64,000 nucleotides of DNA from Prosthecobacter sp. (GTDB lineage: Bacteria; Verrucomicrobiota; Verrucomicrobiia; Verrucomicrobiales; Verrucomicrobiaceae), in contig NZ_JAXMIH010000023.1 in the NCBI RefSeq assembly GCF_034366625.1, positions 248,001 to 312,000 of the forward strand. Reading direction: 5' to 3'. The position numbers and the translations under genes are program-made. Shown piece by piece: positions 43,985-53,300 of the stretch; the first letter of the stretch is position 1; the number at the start of each line of letters is the position of its first letter. Under the pieces are notes generated by a model that did no database searches, was not told the origin of the DNA, and was given only the letters and a program-made list of their open reading frames with translations.

Positions 43985-44869
43985 ATGAAGGACCGGCAAA
44001 TTCAATCCACGGGAGCGCAGCCAAGCGTCCCCATCCTCAGTCCCATCCTGCACTGGCTGGCGATGCCGGCCATCGTGTTCCTGCGCTCCCGATTCGGCTT
44101 TTCGTTTCTCAGTCCCAAAAGTGTTTTCTTCGCCTTCGTTTGGGCGCACCTCCTGTTCTCGATCTACGCGTGGATAGAGCAGGGCGTTTGGTTCAAGTAT
44201 TGGGCCGTGGCGAGCTTCGGTCTTGGCGCGGCTGCGTTGTATCTGCTGCACCTTATGCTGGCCTTTTCACGGGAAGTGGGCAGGCAGGGCAAGCACGACT
44301 TCTATTCAGGGACATCGCACCTGCTGCTGCTTCCCGGCTTCAGCCAGCTTCGCGGCAACCCGCGCTCCGAGCTGATGGTGCATCTCTGGGTCGAGCCTTT
44401 TCTGGCCTTGACCACTGCGGCGATGCTTCGCGCTTTTTTCACAGAACACCGCCTTTCAACATGGCTGATCCTTGTCGCCGTCGCCATGTGGCTGAAGGAG
44501 TTCATCAATTTCTGGTATGGCATCCGCTCGGAGAAAAAGCACGAGGACATCATTGAAGACGCCAAGGAGAAGATGCCAGGGAGCGGCGCTGCTGAAGTCC
44601 CACTGCCAGCGGCAGGAACCCGCAAACCAAGGGCGAAGCGGCCTCCCCAGACAGCCGAGGATGAGCAGGCAGTGAAGGCATTGGAATTCCGCTCCGCAGA
44701 AGTGTTGCGACTGATGCCTCCCCATTCACTGGAGCAGGCCGAACTGAATTACCGCCATCTCATCAAGACCGTCCATCCCGATCCGAACAACGCGGACGCA
44801 GGGACCACCGAAAAAGCGGCGACTTTGAATGAGGCCATTGAGTATTTCCGCCGAACTCTAGGCGGCTGA
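43985..44869 (+). CDS. Membrane protein with C-terminal J-like domain
   Basis: This 294-aa protein has four or so membrane segments in residues ~20-165 (SVFFAFVWAHLLFSIYAW, WAVASFGLGAAALYLLHLML, FLALTTAAMLRAFF, TWLILVAVAMWLKEFINF), a charged linker, and a C-terminal J-like domain in which H264-P265-D266 follows AELNYRHLIKTV and precedes LNEAIEYFRR. The HPD motif is the DnaK-contacting signature of J proteins. It follows the coupling-protein gene by 28 nt. Such a protein could anchor the soluble coupling protein and use the host DnaK to remodel the relaxosome; that is inference. Confidence 0.85.
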   Translation: MKDRQIQSTGAQPSVPILSPILHWLAMPAIVFLRSRFGFSFLSPKSVFFAFVWAHLLFSIYAWIEQGVWFKYWAVASFGLGAAALYLLHLMLAFSREVGRQGKHDFYSGTSHLLLLPGFSQLRGNPRSELMVHLWVEPFLALTTAAMLRAFFTEHRLSTWLILVAVAMWLKEFINFWYGIRSEKKHEDIIEDAKEKMPGSGAAEVPLPAAGTRKPRAKRPPQTAEDEQAVKALEFRSAEVLRLMPPHSLEQAELNYRHLIKTVHPDPNNADAGTTEKAATLNEAIEYFRRTLGG

Positions 44870-46042
44870 TTTTCGGCTTTTCGTTTCGATGCGAACCGAA
44901 GTCACCGGATGACCCATCGACTGCCATGCTGATTCCAGCTTGTGTTTGAAATTGGTTTCCACCCAATCCGCCACGAATTTGAGGTTTGCGCGATAGGTGA
45001 GAGTGCCATCTACCAGCTCGCCAAGCTGCAACCTTTCCAGCCAAGCTTTCACTTGGTCTGCTCCAATTTGTTTGCGCATCAACTCCAGCACGTTCTCCCA
45101 GGTTTCTTCCAAAGGCGTTCGCTCGATAAGCACAAGCTGCGCCTCTTGAACCGGATGTTCCTTGGCCTCAATCACCGCCCGTTTTTCTCTGCGTTCCATG
45201 AGCAGCATGTCTTTGCCTTGAGCCGAACTCACATGCTCCAGCCTAACCCCCGGCAGGTCATTCTTCTTCACCAGCTTTCGGAGCGTGCTCGCATAGTGCT
45301 TGTATGCCTGCTGCGAAGCGGATTTCTGGTAAAGGCTCTTGAACGTCTCTTTCCAGACGCCTGTCGGGCCTCCCGTGGCTTTTCGCGCATAGAGATAAAG
45401 CCAGCGCTCCACACTGCCGGAAATATCAAAATACCGTTTGTCGAGAGTCAGCACATGGAAGTCCTGAATGCTTTCAAAGAGCCATTCGGCCAGCACGACT
45501 TCAATGCCGCGAATTTCGCCTTTTTCTTCCGTGATCTCCCATTCTGAAATCCACGAGAACTGCCTGATGCGTTTGCGGCTCCGCTTGCCTTGTTCGGAAC
45601 GGATCGTGGTTTGAATGCTCGTCATCTTGAGGCGGTGCAGGGCATCTTTGAGCCGCTGATATTGCCCGCCGCCGGGTTCGCGGTTCATCCATGCGAGGAA
45701 CTGATACGGGGTGAAGTGAATTCGGCGCGAAGGCTCAAGTCCCTTCCTTTTGGCTTCGATCCATTGCGATATGGCATAGATGAGCAAATCCTGATCGTGG
45801 ATCGTGGCAATGCCGTGTTCACCGCTGCCGGTGATGCGGACCGTTTCAGTTTGGCCCGACCTCGCGTCCACATACTCGTGCTGAATGGCCTCAGTTCTTC
45901 CGGGTGTCAGGCTGAACCAGCAACGCGCCATCAGATCAATCTGGTCTTTGGGGGCGATGTCAGCCGAGGACGCTATGAACCTTTCCAAGTTCTGATGTTC
46001 TTTGATCCCACCCTCAATCATCCTGCCCATGCCCTTCGGCAT
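44858..46042 (-). CDS. repA: Plasmid replication initiator RepA (RPA family)
   Basis: This ~394-aa protein has the pattern of replication initiator protein A: NLERFIASSADIAPKDQIDLMARCWFSLTPG, RIHFTPYQFLAWMN...YQRLKDALHRL (winged helix), and a second winged helix around YFDISGSVERWLYLYARKATG. It binds the iterons at 46068-46245 to start replication. The frame is open to 46114, but the iterons overlap that part; starts at 46042, 46030 or 46021 are therefore more plausible. The 3' end overlaps the J-domain gene by 12 bp, tail to tail. Confidence 0.88.
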   Translation of the reverse strand: MPKGMGRMIEGGIKEHQNLERFIASSADIAPKDQIDLMARCWFSLTPGRTEAIQHEYVDARSGQTETVRITGSGEHGIATIHDQDLLIYAISQWIEAKRKGLEPSRRIHFTPYQFLAWMNREPGGGQYQRLKDALHRLKMTSIQTTIRSEQGKRSRKRIRQFSWISEWEITEEKGEIRGIEVVLAEWLFESIQDFHVLTLDKRYFDISGSVERWLYLYARKATGGPTGVWKETFKSLYQKSASQQAYKHYASTLRKLVKKNDLPGVRLEHVSSAQGKDMLLMERREKRAVIEAKEHPVQEAQLVLIERTPLEETWENVLELMRKQIGADQVKAWLERLQLGELVDGTLTYRANLKFVADWVETNFKHKLESAWQSMGHPVTSVRIETKSRKSAA

Positions 46043-46067
46043 AGCATGATTGGTTTGAAAAAACAAT

Positions 46068-46245
46068 ATCGTCAGAGCAGCGACCTTTGGGCCGGATTTA
46101 TCCAAACTTTCCAACCATCGTCAGACCAGCAACCCTTTGAATCGTCATGCCAGCGACCGTATCGTCAGAGCAGCGACCAACCCACGTCAGGCCAGCGACT
46201 TTGCTATCGTCACTTCAACGACCCGCCATCGTCAGAGCAGCGACC
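46068..46245. repeat. Seven iterons of an iteron-type replication origin (oriV)
   Basis: Consensus ATCGTCAGAGCAGCGACC (18 bp). Copies start at 46068, 46117, 46141, 46161, 46183, 46206 and 46228; copies 1, 4 and 7 are identical and the last six have a period of 20-24 bp, about two helical turns. They lie directly upstream of repA, the classical arrangement in iteron plasmids. Confidence 0.93.
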
Positions 46246-46288
46246 TTGGCAGCCCTCAAGCCCAAGCCTGCCGCGCCTTTCCAGCTCC

Positions 46289-46330
46289 CTAAACCTTACT
46301 TAAACAGTAAAGAATAAAACCTTTAAACCC
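46289..46330. other. AT-rich segment beside the iterons (candidate unwinding element)
   Basis: A short AT-rich run (CTTACTTAAACAGTAAAG, then AATAAAACCTTTAAA) in otherwise GC-rich DNA, 45 bp from the last iteron. This is where duplex opening would be expected in an iteron origin. Confidence 0.5.
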
Positions 46331-46400
46331 CGTCGGCAGCCGACGCGCCTTTTTGAAAGGCTCGCCTGCCTCCGGGTGTCTGGCAGGGAAGAACCAAAAA

Positions 46401-46422
46401 CTAGCAAGCTAGCTAGCAAGCT
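46401..46422. repeat. Two CTAGCAAGCT motifs upstream of parA
   Basis: Exact copies at 46401-46410 and 46413-46422, identical to the three in 42166-42303. A palindromic box TTGCAAGTTTGCAA follows at once. Possible binding sites for the partition proteins (parS/operator). Confidence 0.6.
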
Positions 46423-46533
46423 GTGTTGCAAGTTTGCAACCCTCCGAAGAAAAATGCAGGCACGCATCAGCAAAACATTCGAGAGGCTATCGGTGACAGG
46501 AGCAAATCACTATTCTGCCAAAAAGAGGCAGAC

Positions 46534-47157
46534 ATGATTTACGGACTCACAAATTCAAAAGGCGGTGTTGGCAAAACAACCATCGCAGTTCACTTGGCGG
46601 CATGGCTCGTCAAAAAGAAGCGCAGCGTGATCTTCATTGATGCCGACCCGCAATCTTCGGCATCACAATGGATCAAGGAACTGGCACTGCCGATCCAGCT
46701 TGAGCAAATCGACTCGCCGGAGGAAATAATTCATCGGCTCGCCAAACTCGCGGGCGATGCGAATGACATCGTCATTGACGGCCCCGCAGGACTTTCAGCA
46801 ACGACCAGGGCCATCATGCTCCGTGCTGACCGCGTGTTCTTTCCATGCGGACCGTCAATTCTTGATCTCCGCGCAGCCTCCAAAGCCGTGCAGCTTCTTC
46901 GCGAAGCTCAGAAAACACGCAAAGGCAAACCGGAAGGACTTCTCATCCCCAACAAGCTGCAAAAGCGCGGACGCCTCAGCCGTGAAATGATGAACGCCGC
47001 GAAAAAACTTGGCGTGGATGTCACCGCTGGAGTGTGCCTTCGTCAAAGCTTCGCGGACTCCGCAGGGCAGGCCAAAGTGGTCTGGCAAATGGGCGCAGGG
47101 GCTTTGCTGGCCTCTCTCGAAATGCAGCAGCTCATGAAGGATATGACCCGTGGTTAA
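46534..47157 (+). CDS. parA: ParA-family partition ATPase
   Basis: This 207-aa protein is a small ParA/MinD-type Walker ATPase with deviant Walker A KGGVGKTT (residues 9-16), FIDADPQSSASQW and VIDGPAGLS. It has no N-terminal HTH, so it is the short (type Ib) form found in plasmids. ATG 46534 follows AAAGAGG. It overlaps the next gene by 8 nt. It would partition the replicating, excised form. Confidence 0.93.
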   Translation: MIYGLTNSKGGVGKTTIAVHLAAWLVKKKRSVIFIDADPQSSASQWIKELALPIQLEQIDSPEEIIHRLAKLAGDANDIVIDGPAGLSATTRAIMLRADRVFFPCGPSILDLRAASKAVQLLREAQKTRKGKPEGLLIPNKLQKRGRLSREMMNAAKKLGVDVTAGVCLRQSFADSAGQAKVVWQMGAGALLASLEMQQLMKDMTRG

Positions 47158-47530
47158 CCGACGCTCACTCGACGACGCGCTTACCCCTGATGAGCAGAGT
47201 TTTCTTGAAACCGGCAAGACTGCCAAGGCAGAGCCGAAACCGAAATCTGAAGCAACCTCAAAGAAGGAGAATACCCCTATGGCAAGAGCAGCACTGAAAG
47301 AAAATTTTGCACAACGACCAACCGCCCAGGTGCCACCAAGTTCCGCACTGCCTCAGTTCACGATGGCGGGTGCCGTCTCCCTGAATGTTCGCATCGAACC
47401 CGAGATCAGCACCGCACTCCTCAGAGCATCAATGGACCGGAAAATCCAGAGGCTTGACCCGTTCACGCAACGCGACATCGTTGCCGAAGCACTTGCCGAA
47501 TGGCTCAAAAATCACGGCTACCTTGCCTGA
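47150..47530 (+). CDS. Small partition partner (ParB/ribbon-helix-helix-like)
   Basis: This 126-aa protein starts at GTG 47150 inside the end of parA. The first 60 residues are charged and flexible; the C-terminal part (GAVSLNVRIEPEISTALLRASMDRKIQ...QRDIVAEALAEWLKNHGY) fits a ribbon-helix-helix DNA-binding domain, as in the small centromere-binding proteins that accompany short ParA proteins. The likely target is the CTAGCAAGCT repeats. Confidence 0.75.
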   Translation: MVNRRSLDDALTPDEQSFLETGKTAKAEPKPKSEATSKKENTPMARAALKENFAQRPTAQVPPSSALPQFTMAGAVSLNVRIEPEISTALLRASMDRKIQRLDPFTQRDIVAEALAEWLKNHGYLA

Positions 47531-47542
47531 TCAAGCCTCCGG

Positions 47543-47568
47543 TTTTATACAGCCATTTTATACAGCCA
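47543..47568. repeat. Paired TTTTATACAGCCA repeats, right end (candidate integrase arm sites)
   Basis: The 13-mer TTTTATACAGCCA is directly repeated at 47543-47555 and 47556-47568. The octamer TTTTATAC with the same 13-bp period occurs at 856-876 inside the left end. Confidence 0.55.
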
Positions 47569-47692
47569 CGGGCTGAAAACGTGCAATTCAGCCCCACTGG
47601 ATGCAATTGGGCGCAACGCGCAACCATCGCCGAACCCTTGTGCTGCAAGGCTTTGCAAATGAATGCAACACAGTGCTACATTATGGAATACA

Positions 47693-47704
47693 ACAGGAGT
47701 GTCC
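47693..47704. other. attR core (right attachment site)
   Basis: ACAGGAGTGTCC, identical to 776-787. Kinase coding sequence resumes immediately to the right (GCGCTCCC, completing the hairpin arm). Confidence 0.85.
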
Positions 47705-50282
47705 GCGCTCCCTTTCACAAACACTCGCTGGCGCGGTGTTGGGCACTCCGCAATACATGTCCCCCGAGCAAGCACGCGGCAGCATGGCGGAGGTGGATGA
47801 GCTTTCGGACATCTATGCGCTGGGCGGCATTCTTTACGCCATCCTCACGCTGCGGCCGCCGGTGGAGGGCAAGACGGCGCTGGAGGTGCTGGAGAAGGTC
47901 AGCCGTGGAGAGATCACTTCACCGACGGCTTTGAAAACAAGCTCCGGCAGTCGTGGAAAGGTCTTTGAAAAAGGCGAGGTGCTCGAAGCCAAGCAGATCA
48001 AGCCGCTGCCGCATCTGCGCGGTGGTCTGGTGCCGTCGGCGCTGTCTTCCGTGGCGATGAAGGCGCTGCGGCTCGACAAATCCGAGCGCTTCGCGAGTGT
48101 CACCGCCCTCAGCGCCGACATCGACGCCTACCTGACCGGCTTTGCGACGTCCTCCGAGCAGGCGGGAGTACTCCGACAGCTCCAGCTTCTCATGCTGCGG
48201 CACAAAGTCGTCACTGCCTCGCTCGCGGCGCTGCTGGTCGTCAGCCTGGGCTTCATGGTGAATCTGCGGACAAAGGAACGCCGGGCCGTGGCAGGCGAGG
48301 CGCGGTCCGTCATCGGGCTGGCGGATGCGGCCCTGCGCAATGGCAATGGCGTGCGGATGCAGGAACTGCTCCACACCGTGCCCGCCGAGATGCGTGACAG
48401 CAGTTGGCACTATCTGCTTGGACAGTCCGACACGTCGGTGACCACGATTCAGCTCAATCCACCGAAGGCATTCAGTCTCGCGCCACTGCCACGCACGCCG
48501 GGCGGTCTGGCGGTGGCGCAGTCGGGTGGAGGCATCTCCTTCATCCATGCCCGCAGCGGCAAGTTGTTGAAGGAGTTTGCCGCCGGCATTTCCACCTCGT
48601 GGGCGATACCCAGGATCGCTGTATCACCCGATGGAGAGCGCATCGCCATCGGGCAATGGGACGGCCCCGGCGGCATCGTTGTCCGCAATATTCGCAGCGG
48701 GCAGGAAATCCTGCGCTGGGACGCGCCGGAGACGAAAAGCCTGATGTTCAATGCCGATGGCAGCCTGCTGCTGCAACGATGCAGACCCGTGAACAACAAC
48801 CCGGCTTCGATTCGAATCTGGGACAGCGCCACCGGTGCGCTCCTGTGGCAGGAGGGGCCGCCGGGCGCGATCTTTGCCACCTTTTCCCCCGATGGGCGGC
48901 AGGTCATCGTGAGCAACACCTCCAGCGGCCTGCGAATCGTGGATGCGCGCGATGGCCAAACGATCCGCCGTCTGCCGGGTGAATATCACAACGTCATCGA
49001 CCTCGCCGCCTGCCGGGAGGGCTTGCTCGCGGCTCTCGACAACCGCGCCGAGGTGATCGTCTTCGATCTCCACGACGACACCGTGCTCACCCGGTTCGCC
49101 GGGCCTGGACCGCGCTCGCGGGACCACTTCATCGGCTGGACGCCGGACCGCGCCGTGCTGATCACCGCGTGGCAGTCCGCAGACAGCCTTCAGGTCGTGC
49201 AGCTCCGCAATCCGCGCAACGGAGCGGTGATCAGATCGTTGCTCGGCGGCAGGCAGGGCATCTCCTCCGCCGCCGTGCATCCGCTCACCGGCGAGTTGGC
49301 GATCGGGCTCAGTGGCCTGAAAGTCTGGGATGTGCGCGACACGCCGACGCTGCTGAAATACCCATCACATCCCACGCCGTTCCTCGGATTCCTCGGCACG
49401 GATGACACCCTCGTCAGCTATGCCAATCCGCAGTCTGCGCCCATCGTGAATCGAGGCACCAAAACCCTGTGGACACTCAAAAACAGCGGCTACCGTTTTC
49501 TCTCCACGAGTCCAAGTGGTGCCGTGGCGGCCATCCACACCGGAGACTCCCGCCAGCCCGTTTTGATCCTGGAGCGCGAGGGTGACTCCGTGCGCCAAAC
49601 ACGAGCCATCACCACGCAGTGCCAGGACCATCTCGTGCGTCTCAACCCGACCGGGAATGAACTGGCTATCTTCCGTGACAAGGTCGAGCGCTTCACCCTC
49701 GCTGGCGAGCCGCTCCCTGCGCTGGAGCAGGGCCGGATCGTGCAGTTCAACGACATCGCCTGGCTGCCCGCCACCGGGCGCATGATCGGCCTCGTCACGA
49801 TGCATGGGCTGCGTTTTTCCAAGGACAGCGAGGAGCACATCGTGCTCTGGGACGCCGCCAGCGGCAAACAACAGCGCAGCATCCCGCATCCCACGCGAAT
49901 GAACTTCCTGGCCGTCATGCCCGATGGCCGCCAGTTCGCCGAGGCGGGCGCGGATGCCATGGTGCGCCTGCGCGATGCCGACACGCTGGCCGTCGTGCAT
50001 GAGTTCCGTGCGCACGACGGGCCGATCACCGCTCTCGCCTGCCATCCAACACGGCGCATCCTCGCCACCGGATCGCAGGATCTGTGCGTGCGCCTGTGGG
50101 ACGCCGACAACGGTCAGCTGCTCGAAGAACTGCGCGGCCCTATCCAGCCGCCGACTCAGCTCATCTTCAGCCCCAGCGGTCGCCAGCTCGCCTGTTCCGT
50201 GGCGAATGACGAATGCCGTCTCTGGAAACCGACCACGCTGAACCAAGCCATCAAAGACAGCAGAATAGGGACAACAGAATAA
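47705..50282 (+). pseudogene. Ser/Thr protein kinase, 3' part (split by integrated element)
   Basis: This is the rest of the kinase begun at 204. It opens with the P+1 loop GTPQYMSPEQARG, continues through the kinase C-lobe (SDIYALGGILYAILTLRPP), one membrane segment (KVVTASLAALLVVSLGFMV) and a large C-terminal beta-propeller with WD40-like repeats (LACHPTRRILATGSQDLCVRLWD). The frame is open upstream to an ATG at 47601 inside the element, so a kinase-dead fragment with the propeller might be made, but no normal start remains. The overlap of phase at the junction (third codon base on both sides) shows the element inserted without loss of kinase sequence. Confidence 0.9.
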
Positions 50283-50317
50283 GTTTCTGAAATTCTGCTG
50301 TCCCCCATTCTGCTGTC
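50256..50317. terminator. Large inverted repeat between the two kinase genes
   Basis: Left arm from GACAGCAGAAT (50256) to ACAACAGAAT (50280) pairs with the right arm 50292-50317 (ATTCTGCTGTCCC then CATTCTGCTGTC) with few mismatches. Each arm is itself a doubled motif. It overlaps the stop codon of the split kinase. It could act as a terminator, though a T-run is lacking, or be a REP-type repeat. Confidence 0.5.
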
Positions 50318-50330
50318 CTCCAAATCATCC

Positions 50331-53300
50331 ATGCCCGCCGATTCTCCAGCCCCAACTCCACCGCCCCTCGGCGTGGAGAACTACCAGCTCGGCGCGGAAA
50401 TTTCCACGGGCGGCATGGGCAGTGTGCTGGAGGCGCGAGATGGGAAGCTGGACCGCACCGTGGCCATCAAGGTCATGCTGCTGGAGGCGAACGCAGACGC
50501 ACGCATGAGACAGCGCTTCCTGCGCGAGGCCCAGGTGCTCGCCAAGCTCGCGCATCCGAACATCGTGCCCATCTACGACATCGTGTGGGAGAGCGGCCAG
50601 CCGCTCTTCTACTCGATGAAGCTCGTCAAAGGTCGCACGCTGCAAGCCATCCTCACCGACCTGCGAAAAGAAGTGCCCGAGGCGCTGCGCGACTATCCGC
50701 TCACGCGCCTGCTCGGCATCTTCCGCAAAGTCTGCGACGCCATCGCCTTCGCCCACAGCCAAGGCGTGCTGCATCGCGATCTAAAGCCGGAGAACATCAT
50801 GGTTGGCGAGTTCGGCGAGGTGCTCGTGATGGACTGGGGACTCGCCAAAAGGTTGAGTGTTGATGAGTTGAGTGTTGAGAGCCAGATCCCCGATTTCCCC
50901 CATCTCTCAACTCTCAACATTCAACTCTCATCTACCCTGCACGGCTCCGTCCTCGGCACTCCGCAATACATGTCCCCGGAGCAAGCCCGCGGCAGCATGG
51001 CGGAGGTGGATGAGCTTTCGGACATCTATGCGCTGGGCGGCATTCTTTACGCCATCCTCACGCTGCGTCCGCCGGTGGAGGGCAAAACGGCGCTGGAGGT
51101 GCTGGAGAAGGTCAGCAAAGGTGAAATCACGGCTCCAACGGCTTTTGCCTCGCAGTCTGGCAGCCGGGGAAAGGTCTTCGAGAAGGGCGAGGTGCTGGAG
51201 GCGAAGCTCATCCGTCCGCTGCCGCACATTCGCGGGGCGCGTGTGCCTGTGGCGCTCTCTGCCGTGGCGATGAAGGCGCTGCATCTCGACAAAGCGCGGC
51301 GCTATGACCGAGGCACGTCCTTGAGCGCTGACATCGAGGCTTATCAAAACGGCTTTGCCACGCGGGCGGAGGACGCAGGCTCGATGAAGCAGCTTCAGCT
51401 CCTGCTGCTGCGGCACAAAGTCGTCACCGCATCCCTCGCCGCGCTGCTTCTCATCAGCCTCGGCTTTGTGTGGAAGGTGATGGCAAGCGAACGACACGCC
51501 CAACAATCTTTGGCCACCGCGCAGATCGCTCTGGCCGATGTCGCACTCAAAGAAGGCGACGTGACCCGCATGACGAGCGCCTTGGAGGTCGTGCCCACGG
51601 CTTTGCGGGACCAAAGCTGGCACTATCTCGCTGCGAAGCGTGATTCCTCACTCGGCACGCTCATGATCCCAGGCTTCTGCGAGCAAGTGACGGATGTTTG
51701 TGCGGTGGGAAACGCCGCCGCGCAGTTCGCCATCGCCAGTCGCGATGGACGCATCGGCATCGTGGATGTGGTGAGCAAAAAACTCCTCCGCACCCTCGAC
51801 ACCGGTCACTCAGGCGAGCTGCGCCTCAGCATCTCCGCCAATGGCAAACGTCTCCTCACACGCACGAGTTCAGCGAGCGAGGCCGCATTGTATGATCTCA
51901 CCACGGGAGCGAAGCTGAAGACCTTCCCCGTCTCGCACTCCGAGGCTACCGAGCATCCGTATCTGCAAACCCTCGCGCTGAATGCCACCGGCACGCTGGC
52001 GGCTTTTGCGGACTTCGACAGCGCAGCGCTTCACCTCATCGACACCGAAACCGGCGCGGTGCGCTGGACGAAACCCTTCCGTCCGTTGCGCATGATCTTT
52101 GCCTCGCATGGACATGCTCTGGCCCTCATCCAGCACCAAGACTACGTCCTCAGGGGCATCAAGCTCACCGATGGCAGCCCCGCCTTTCTCGGGCGCCTCA
52201 ACGCGCACCCGAACTCCATGGCAGCGAGTCCCGATCATGCTCGACTCGTCATCGGCCTCATCTCCGGCGATGTGGAGGTTTACCATTCCAACAACGGCCT
52301 CCTCATCAAACGCCAGCGCGTCGCCGCCATGCCCATCGCACAGGTGGCTTACAGTGCGGGCAGGAATGTCATCACCCTCGGCGGCAGTGGTTCACAAAGC
52401 CTCGCCGTCAGCCGTGCGCTGTCCTTTTGGCATCCCGGCGATCTCACACCGAACGGCACCTTCCACGGCATCACCGCCTATACCGGCCATCTACCGCTCA
52501 GCGTGAATCACACGAGCGGACACCTCCTCACGCAGCAATCCCCGCCGCAGATCTGGCGCTTGCCCGATCAACCGCTCGCCGAGATGCTGCCCGGTGGTGA
52601 CGAAGGCTGGTCCTGCCATTTTCTCTCCGACACCGAGCTGCTCGCACGCACCGAAGGCGGTCTGCGGGCACGCTTCAACGTGGTTGACCCGCGCCAACCC
52701 ACGCCGATGGGCACGCCGTTTGCCAAAAATCACCCCGTCAACGCCGTCCATCCCGCCACCGGCCTCATCGCCACCGCTTATTCGCGAAATAGCCTCACCA
52801 CCCCCGGAGCCGCGCTCAGCCTGTGGCAGACCACGAAAGACGGCGTCAGCGAACAATGGTCCCTGCCTGCTCAGGCAGGCAACGACAACACCATGCACCT
52901 CGACTTCGATGCCAAAGGAGAACGCCTCCTCCGCACCACACCTCAACCGCATAATCATCTCATCGTCCACGACACCCGCACCGGCGGCGTGCTTCACGAT
53001 TTCAAACACGAGAGCTACAAAGCCATCTTTGCCGGCACCCACGGCCACATCATCGCCATCTCCAGCGAACTCCAGCCCGACAACAATCAAAAAGGCAGCA
53101 TCGCCATCCTTGATCCGCAAACGGGCCGCATCCTCGCCACGCTCGATCACGACGACGCCTTCTACGCCCTCGCCGTATCCCCAGATCGCCGCCTCATCGC
53201 CGTCGCCGGCAGCGACCGCTTCATCATGATCCTCGATGCCGACACGCTCGCCATCCGACACCGCTTCCGCGCCCACGACGCCACCATCACCGCCGTCCGC

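Larger units (their letters stand above)
776..47704. mobile_element. Integrated mobilisable plasmid-like element with BREX cargo (~47 kb)
   Basis: Limits are set by the 12-bp direct repeat at 776-787 and 47693-47704 and by the exact in-frame restoration of the kinase gene when the interval plus one repeat is removed. The integrase gene lies next to the left end, as in most integrative elements. Content includes an integrase, an excisionase-like protein, a second recombinase, BREX genes, an ArdC protein, MobF relaxase, VirD4-like coupling protein, RepA with iterons, and ParA. No VirB4 or other mating-pore gene is visible, so transfer would need a helper. Whether it still excises cannot be seen from sequence. 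Confidence 0.9.

Noticed and set aside
46068-46245. CRISPR array
   Set aside because: The repeats are 18 bp with degenerate copies and 2-6 bp gaps in most places, directly upstream of repA; they are iterons. No Cas genes occur in the window.
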